A DNA stretch of 11,212 nt, taken from assembly GCA_903871715.1 (NCBI GenBank), contig CAIQHW010000494.1, positions 1 through 11,212 of the forward strand. Reading direction: 5' to 3'. The DNA is from an uncultured bacterium (GTDB taxonomy: Bacteria > Bacteroidota > Bacteroidia > Chitinophagales > CAIODY01). The position numbers and the translations under genes are program-made. A model generated the notes under the pieces. That model had not been told where the DNA came from. It searched no databases and saw only the letters and a list, made by a program, of their open reading frames with translations. Position 1 is the stretch's first letter, and each line of letters starts with the position of its first letter. This document shows positions 7,377 through 11,212 of this stretch, one piece after another.

Positions 7377-8375
7377 TCATCTTGCCGAAGGGCTTAAACT
7401 TAAATCATCTACTTGATTGTTTAGCAATTTGTGATAGGCTGTAATAGCTATCATGGCTGCATTATCGGTGCAATATTCCATTTTTGGAATGTAGAGATTC
7501 CAATTTAATTGTTGTGCTGTTTCGGTTGCCATCAGCCGCAAACTGCTGTTGGCGCTCACTCCGCCAGCGATGCAAATTTCTTTGATGCCAGTTTGCTCGG
7601 CTGCTTTTTTTAGTTTGTTGATTAAAAACGAAACGATGCGATGCTGCACCGATGCACAAATGTTGTTCAAATTTTCTTGCACAAAATTTTCGTTTTCCTT
7701 TTTTTGTTTTTGCAAAAAATATAAAACCGAAGTTTTGAAACCCGAAAAACTGAAATTCAATCCATCAATCTTGGGCTCGGGAAAGCTGAATGACAGCGGG
7801 TTTCCTAGTTGTGCGTATTTATCAATCAACGGACCACCTGGATAAGGCAACCCCAACATTTTTGCGGTTTTATCAAATGCTTCGCCTGCGGCATCATCCA
7901 TACTTTGCCCAATAATTTCTTGTTCTAAAAAATTTTTCATCAACACAATTTGTGTATGACCACCCGAAACGGTTAAACACAAACATGGAAATTTTGGCGT
8001 TAGCTCATCAATAAAATTTGCCAAAACGTGCGCCTGCATGTGGTTTACGCCAATCAGCGGTTTGTTCATTGCCAGCGCCAAACCTTTGGCAAAACAAACG
8101 CCCACCAACAACGAACCCATCAAACCCGGCGAAATGGTGCAAGCAAAAGCATCCACATCCTCAATTTTTGTTTGCGATTTTTTTAACGCTTCTTCTACTA
8201 CTGGCACCATATTTTTCAAATGGTCTCGTGAAGCCAATTCGGGCACAACGCCGCCATATTGCTGATGAATTTTTTGGTCGGCAATAAAATTGGAAACTAC
8301 TTTTCCGTTTTTTAACACTGCTGCAGCAGTATCATCGCAAGAAGATTCAATGGCTAAAATGGTTGGATTTTGCAT
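7377..8375 (-). CDS. tsaD: tRNA N6-adenosine threonylcarbamoyltransferase TsaD
   Basis: A 332-residue protein of standard TsaD (Gcp/YgjD/Kae1) length. It transfers the threonylcarbamoyl group from TC-AMP to A37 of ANN-decoding tRNAs, in the cytoplasm with TsaB and TsaE. Visible motifs: 'ILAIESSCDDTAAAVL' at the start, 'GGVVPELASRDH' (41-52), metal-binding 'NHMQAHVLA' with His112 and His116, 'SGGHTQIVLM' (137-146), 'DDAAGEAFDKTAKMLGLPYP' (160-179), 'GGVSAN' near residue 283 and a final 'DNAAMIA' supplying the last metal-ligand Asp. The ATG at 8375 is chosen because it leads directly into the conserved N-terminus; an upstream ATG at 8411 would add 12 unconserved residues and push the start to the divergent tRNA promoter. 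No clear promoter is seen upstream. The neighbouring tRNA has the A37 that TsaD modifies. Confidence 0.96.
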   Translation of the reverse strand: MQNPTILAIESSCDDTAAAVLKNGKVVSNFIADQKIHQQYGGVVPELASRDHLKNMVPVVEEALKKSQTKIEDVDAFACTISPGLMGSLLVGVCFAKGLALAMNKPLIGVNHMQAHVLANFIDELTPKFPCLCLTVSGGHTQIVLMKNFLEQEIIGQSMDDAAGEAFDKTAKMLGLPYPGGPLIDKYAQLGNPLSFSFPEPKIDGLNFSFSGFKTSVLYFLQKQKKENENFVQENLNNICASVQHRIVSFLINKLKKAAEQTGIKEICIAGGVSANSSLRLMATETAQQLNWNLYIPKMEYCTDNAAMIAITAYHKLLNNQVDDLSLSPSAR

Positions 8376-8418
8376 AAAAATTTCGATGGCAAAATGTGAA
8401 TTTATTTTCAAAAAAAAC

Positions 8419-8426
8419 TACTTTTG
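8419..8426 (+). promoter_or_regulatory. Promoter -7 element of the tRNA gene (TACTTTTG)
   Basis: TACTTTTG fits TAnnTTTG exactly and is the form typical of strong stable-RNA promoters in Bacteroidota. It stands 20 bases before the first base of the mature tRNA. A perfect TTTG -33 box is absent; TGTG at 8395-8398, 20 bases upstream, is a one-mismatch candidate. It lies inside the tsaD-tRNA divergent region. Confidence 0.6.
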
Positions 8427-8446
8427 CAGCCGCTCAAAAAAGCATT

Positions 8447-8520
8447 GCGCCTATAGCTCAGCTGGTTAGAGCATCTGACTCATAATCAGAGGGTCCTTGG
8501 TTCAAGTCCATGTGGGCGCA
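8447..8520 (+). tRNA. tRNA with CAU anticodon (elongator Met or Ile2)
   Basis: A complete cloverleaf folds by eye. Acceptor stem GCGCCTA (8447-8453) pairs with TGGGCGC (8513-8519), with one T:G. The D stem is GCTC/GAGC with GG in the loop. Anticodon stem TCTGA/TCAGA encloses loop CTCATAA, with anticodon CAT at 8481-8483. The T loop is TTCAAGT. The discriminator is A (8520), followed by CAT, so CCA is not encoded and must be added afterwards. It is not the initiator: position 1:72 is G:C and the anticodon stem lacks the three G:C pairs. Met or lysidine-modified Ile2 cannot be settled by eye; C4:G69 and C5:G68 are features used by TilS to choose Ile2 in E. coli and mildly favour Ile2. One oddity is a T:T mismatch in the T stem (8497 against 8511). 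U36 and A37 make it a t6A substrate. Confidence 0.93.
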
Positions 8521-8526
8521 CATTTC

Positions 8527-8563
8527 AAAGCAATTTTCATTTTTTATGAAAGTTGCTTTTTTG
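8527..8563 (+). terminator. Intrinsic terminator after the tRNA
   Basis: A 14-base-pair stem: 8527-8540 pairs with 8546-8559, all pairs Watson-Crick except one T:G, around a five-T loop (8541-8545). The 3' side runs into T residues (8557-8562), as expected for termination on the plus strand. It sits 7 bases after the tRNA and 10 bases before the end of the convergent outer-membrane-protein gene. The hairpin also forms on the minus strand, but a T tract is missing there, so its use for the opposite operon is less sure. Confidence 0.8.
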
Positions 8564-8572
8564 TTTTTAGCC

Positions 8573-9868
8573 TTAATCAAATTTTCGTTTTTGATACCAA
8601 TTTCCACTAATGGTTACACCAAAATTAAATCGAAAAAAACTTTCGTTTACTAATCCAGATGAAGTGGAACCATGCGAACCTGTTTCAAAATTTAAATGCA
8701 GAAACATTAGCATAGGGCGGTTTTCCTCGGCCTTGAAAGTAAATGGAATAGATACGCCGCCGCTAAAAGAGTAATAATTAAATTGTTTGTTGCGCAAATA
8801 AATGGGGTCTAATCCATAATTGAATCCAAATTTATAAATGCTTTTTCGCAATACTTGTGTCGATAATGGGTCGGGGCTGAAATAGCCACCCACAGCCAGT
8901 CCCCAACTTTTTTTCAAAGAATCGGCTTGATTAAAATTTCTAAACAAACTCCAATCTTGTTGCTTAAACTCTGCGCCCACAGCCCATTGCCGCCCGTTCA
9001 TCCATTGTACACCAACTGAAAACGAAGATGGAATTTTCATGTTGCCCGATGTGTCGGAAATATATTTTACGGTATCTACCAAATACTGGTAAGAGCCGCC
9101 AGTACTGTTAAACCTTCGCCACACCTCACTTTCAGAAGTCCGCAAAGTTGTTGCACCAATATATGTTGCTCCCAAAACAATTTTATTTTCTTTTTTTAAA
9201 GGTATCAAGTATTGCAAACCACCTTGCCAGCAAAAGCCGCCAGGGTTTTGAATGCGATAATATTCTGAACCTAATGTGCCTGATGAATCGGGATAATAAA
9301 CTTGTGAATCGTAAAATAATCTGCCAAACATGTAGCCACCTTGTATTCCGAGTGATAGGTTTTTATATTTTACACCCGTTGCCATTTGTACTTTGTAGGT
9401 GGCTCCACTTCCAGTGAAAGCATATTTATCCACCAAAGGCAAATCGGTTGAAGTTGATTTTTGAGAAATATTGTAAGATAATTTGCTATAGGGCAATAGA
9501 CTGAAACCCAGGCCCACTCTCAATTTTTTGCCACTTTTAATCATTGTGCCTAATCCTAAATAAGCTGGCTGCATGTTGAAAAATGTAGCGCTGTTACTAC
9601 CATCATTTAACGTATTCCAACGCATTTGTAGTGCTGCATCAAAGACCATAGATTTATCTGCCAATGATGCGTAGGATGCTGGATTGCTAGGGTTTTGCAT
9701 CCAATCGCTTTGAAATGCTGTGCTTAAGTTTCCCATACCCATCGTGCTTTGAAATTGCATAGGTTGCAAAGAACCAATGCCATAGCGGCTATAAGGTATA
9801 TTTTCTTGAGCGAAAATTTTTGAAATAAAAATTATGGTAAAAAGTAAAACTGAAAATATTTTTTTCAT
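8573..9868 (-). CDS. Outer-membrane beta-barrel protein, FadL/PorV-like (putative)
   Basis: A 431-residue exported protein with no name I can assign. Residues 1-20 are a signal peptide ('MKKIFSVLLFTIIFISKIFA' then QE). The mature start 'IPYSRYGIGSLQP', with 'MGMGNLSTAF' and 'NPSNPASYASL' after it, resembles the N-terminal hatch of FadL/PorV-like barrels in Bacteroidota. The rest alternates polar and aromatic residues in strand-like runs rich in Gly, Tyr, Ser and Asn ('LGIQGGYMFGRLFY', 'WAVGAEFKQQDWSLF', 'FRFNFGVTISGNWY'), fitting an outer-membrane barrel. Specific function (lipid uptake, secretion helper or structural) cannot be told. The ATG at 9868 shares its first base with the last base of the coaX TGA, so translation is probably coupled. 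A TTG three bases earlier is less likely. From memory, a similar barrel gene follows coaX in other Bacteroidota; this was not checked. Confidence 0.75.
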   Translation of the reverse strand: MKKIFSVLLFTIIFISKIFAQENIPYSRYGIGSLQPMQFQSTMGMGNLSTAFQSDWMQNPSNPASYASLADKSMVFDAALQMRWNTLNDGSNSATFFNMQPAYLGLGTMIKSGKKLRVGLGFSLLPYSKLSYNISQKSTSTDLPLVDKYAFTGSGATYKVQMATGVKYKNLSLGIQGGYMFGRLFYDSQVYYPDSSGTLGSEYYRIQNPGGFCWQGGLQYLIPLKKENKIVLGATYIGATTLRTSESEVWRRFNSTGGSYQYLVDTVKYISDTSGNMKIPSSFSVGVQWMNGRQWAVGAEFKQQDWSLFRNFNQADSLKKSWGLAVGGYFSPDPLSTQVLRKSIYKFGFNYGLDPIYLRNKQFNYYSFSGGVSIPFTFKAEENRPMLMFLHLNFETGSHGSTSSGLVNESFFRFNFGVTISGNWYQKRKFD

Positions 9869-10614
9869 CAATGAATTTGCAAATGATTTAAAATTGAGTT
9901 CAACCCGATTAAAGTCAAGTTCGGGGCGGCAAAGATGCGATTTTTTAAGTGCTTTTTCAAAAAGTCTGCATCACCGCCTGTGATAACGATTTGCAAGCCA
10001 GAATATTTTGCTTCGTAGTTTTTAATTATCCCTTCTAACTCTGCAACAGTTCCGTTAATTACGCCAGTTACAATACTTGATGAAGTATCAGTGCCAATTA
10101 ATTGTTTAATTTCTTTTTTACTGATTAAAGGCAATCTTTGTGTGAAATGATGCAATGCTTTAAAACGCATTTCCAATCCTAACGAAATGCTTCCACCCAA
10201 ATATTCTTGTTTGGAATTTACAAAATCGAAAGTGATGCAAGTGCCGCAATTGATGATGAGTAAATTTGTTTTTGGGAATAAACTAAATGCACCACAACTC
10301 ACTGCCAATCGGTCTTTGCCTAATGTTTCGGGCGAAGCATATTTATTTTTGAGTGGAATTTTTGTTTGATGATTTAATTCCGTCAGTTGTGTTTTATCAT
10401 CCAAAAAAGCCAAAATATTTTTCGGAGTTTTTATTACCGAACAAACAATGGAAGCTGATATTTCAGGAAATTTTTTAAAAATTTTCTTTACTTCAGCTAA
10501 AGTGAATTTTTCAAACGCTTCGGTGAAAACTATATCATCATTTTCAAATACAGCACATTTGGTTCGGGTATTCCCGAAATCAATGCAAAGCTTAAAACAC
10601 TTGTTATTACTCAA
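9868..10614 (-). CDS. coaX: Type III pantothenate kinase CoaX
   Basis: A 248-residue member of the ASKHA-fold kinases that phosphorylates pantothenate in the first committed step of coenzyme A synthesis. Motifs in order: phosphate-binding 'DFGNTRTK' (Asp12-Lys19), 'GKDRLA' (99-104), 'INCGTCITFD' (121-130), 'LGGSISLGLEMRF' (139-151), and 'ITGGDADFL' (211-219), followed by 'APNLTLIGLNSIL'. Length and order are normal. Two positions deviate: the usual Asp of the D-x-G-T motif is Asn122, and the usual Pro of GGxIxPG is Leu145. The start must be the TTG at 10614: no ATG or GTG lies between the preceding in-frame stop (the ridA TAA) and the conserved Asp12. It follows ridA by 9 bases and overlaps the next gene by one base, so it is the middle gene of an operon. 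Confidence 0.9.
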   Translation of the reverse strand: MSNNKCFKLCIDFGNTRTKCAVFENDDIVFTEAFEKFTLAEVKKIFKKFPEISASIVCSVIKTPKNILAFLDDKTQLTELNHQTKIPLKNKYASPETLGKDRLAVSCGAFSLFPKTNLLIINCGTCITFDFVNSKQEYLGGSISLGLEMRFKALHHFTQRLPLISKKEIKQLIGTDTSSSIVTGVINGTVAELEGIIKNYEAKYSGLQIVITGGDADFLKKHLKNRIFAAPNLTLIGLNSILNHLQIH

Positions 10615-10623
10615 TTTGTGAGA

Positions 10624-11004
10624 TTATAAAACTGCAGTTACTGAAATTTCAACATTCACATTTCGTGGTAAAGTTTTTACCGCCACAGTTTCACGAGCTG
10701 GAAAATTTTCGGAAAAATAACTACCATAAATTTCATTCACTTTGGCAAACAAACTCATGTCGCTTAAAAAAATGGTTGTTTTGATGATGTTTGAAAAATC
10801 AATCGAAGCTTCATCCAGCAAGGCTTTAATGTTTGCCATCACTTGTTTGGTTTCGGTTTCCAAATCAGCCATCATTAATTCGCCAGTTTGCGGATGCAAA
10901 GCAATTTGTCCGCTGCAAAATAAAAATCCGTTGGCTTTCACCGCCTGACTATATGGACCAATCGGCGCTGGAGCATTGGTTGTGTTGATTATTTGTTTGT
11001 TCAT
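10624..11004 (-). CDS. ridA: RidA-family enamine/imine deaminase
   Basis: A 126-residue protein of standard RidA (YjgF/YER057c/UK114) length. RidA hydrolyses reactive 2-aminoacrylate and similar enamines/imines made by PLP enzymes such as threonine dehydratase, protecting other PLP enzymes. Visible: 'APAPIGPYSQAVKANGFLFC' (11-30) with the conserved Tyr18, 'SGQIALHPQTGEL' (31-43), 'FPARETVAVKTLP' (101-113) with the substrate-carboxylate-binding Arg104, and 'VNVEISVTAV' with Glu119. All key residues of the active RidA branch appear present. The ATG at 11004 is chosen because it starts the conserved 'MNKQIINTTNAPAPIGPYSQ'; the frame stays open to 11109, but the added 35 residues are not family-like and would overrun the promoter box. 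It is first in the ridA-coaX-OMP run and divergent from hutU. Confidence 0.95.
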   Translation of the reverse strand: MNKQIINTTNAPAPIGPYSQAVKANGFLFCSGQIALHPQTGELMMADLETETKQVMANIKALLDEASIDFSNIIKTTIFLSDMSLFAKVNEIYGSYFSENFPARETVAVKTLPRNVNVEISVTAVL

Positions 11005-11023
11005 TTTTGAAAATTTATTGCGG

Positions 11024-11031
11024 CAAAAATA
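11024..11031 (-). promoter_or_regulatory. Candidate -7 element for the ridA operon
   Basis: Read on the minus strand this is TATTTTTG, matching TAnnTTTG, and it lies 19 bases before the ridA ATG, a plausible short leader. No TTG or TTTG is seen at the -33 distance, so the promoter is weakly supported. It sits in the 122-base ridA-hutU gap, which holds nothing else I can identify. Confidence 0.35.
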
Positions 11032-11126
11032 GACTTTGTTTCGATGAGTTGTAGAATATCGTTTGTGAACTATTATTGAAGAAAACAGTTGCTTAACTTC
11101 GCAACTCAATTTTTAAATCAATATTC

Positions 11127-11212
11127 ATGTCAACAATAGCAAAACGCATTATCAAATCGCCAACAGGTAACACTCTCACTTGTAAAAACTGGATTTCGGA
11201 AGCAGCATTCCG
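11127..11212 (+). CDS. hutU: Urocanate hydratase N-terminus (partial, cut by window end)
   Basis: An ATG opens a frame that runs to the last base: 28 codons plus two bases. The peptide contains 'SPTGNTLTCKNWISEAAFR', matching the conserved urocanase N-terminus (P-x-G-x-x-L-x-C-K-x-W-x-x-E-A-A-x-R). Urocanase uses tightly bound NAD+ to convert urocanate to 4-imidazolone-5-propanoate in histidine breakdown, in the cytoplasm. Only about 5 percent of the usual length of about 550 residues is seen, so the NAD+-binding and catalytic parts cannot be checked. It is divergent from ridA. No convincing promoter was found: TATCGTTTG near 11057 has one base too many between TA and TTTG. Confidence 0.8.
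   Translation, partial: MSTIAKRIIKSPTGNTLTCKNWISEAAF

Noticed and set aside
8018..8287. Two overlapping plus-strand frames opposite tsaD
   Set aside because: They are shadows of the conserved TsaD metal-binding region on the other strand, with no domain or start signal of their own.
8376..8411. Twelve-residue N-terminal extension of TsaD
   Set aside because: The residues are unconserved, and the ATG at 8375 leads directly into the conserved ILAIESSCDD start.
11005..11109. N-terminal extension of RidA by 35 residues
   Set aside because: RidA proteins start at the MNKQIINTTNAP-like sequence; the extra residues are not family-like, and the candidate promoter box lies within them.

Overview
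The window looks like a piece of a Bacteroidota chromosome, probably near Chitinophagales/Sphingobacteriales (the order is inferred). The signs are AT-rich DNA with Lys/Asn/Phe-rich proteins, a Bat (batD-batE) operon end, promoters of the Bacteroidota type (TTG-N19-TAnnTTTG, and TACTTTTG before a tRNA), a type III pantothenate kinase, and few Shine-Dalgarno sequences. Coding density is high, with no gap above 165 bases. I see no mobile element, CRISPR array, phage gene or toxin/defence cassette, so most of the window reads as ordinary housekeeping chromosome.

Layout. (1) Bases 1-974, plus strand: the C-terminal end of batD, then batE, with overlapping or adjacent ends. This is the tail of a Bat operon, whose products are membrane/periplasmic proteins of the aerotolerance type. 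(2) Bases 980-3485, minus strand: a HIT-family nucleotide-binding hydrolase and, upstream of it, a large YyaL/DUF255 protein (thioredoxin-like domain plus an alpha/alpha-barrel domain). (3) Bases 3534-7357, plus strand: a good promoter, a leader of about 80 bases carrying two small dyads, then two consecutive asparagine-synthetase-type amidotransferases 12 bases apart. Their catalytic motifs differ from each other and both differ from the classical AsnB motif. (4) Bases 7377-8375, minus strand: tsaD, the t6A37 tRNA-modification enzyme. (5) Bases 8419-8563, plus strand: a promoter, a CAU-anticodon tRNA and a strong hairpin terminator. (6) Bases 8573-11004, minus strand: an apparent operon ridA -> coaX -> outer-membrane beta-barrel protein, with very tight junctions. 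(7) Bases 11127-11212, plus strand: the first 28 codons of a urocanate hydratase (hutU), divergent from ridA.

How the parts relate. TsaD modifies ANN-decoding tRNAs, and the tRNA transcribed divergently from it has the U36-A37 that TsaD recognises. The ridA-coaX-OMP genes are probably co-transcribed and coupled in translation. The asn pair is the least routine part: such enzymes often sit in surface-polysaccharide clusters, but here the pair stands alone among housekeeping genes, and its substrates cannot be assigned from sequence. I found no clear new system. The most checkable oddities are the altered active-site motifs of the asn pair and of CoaX, and a mismatched T stem in the tRNA.
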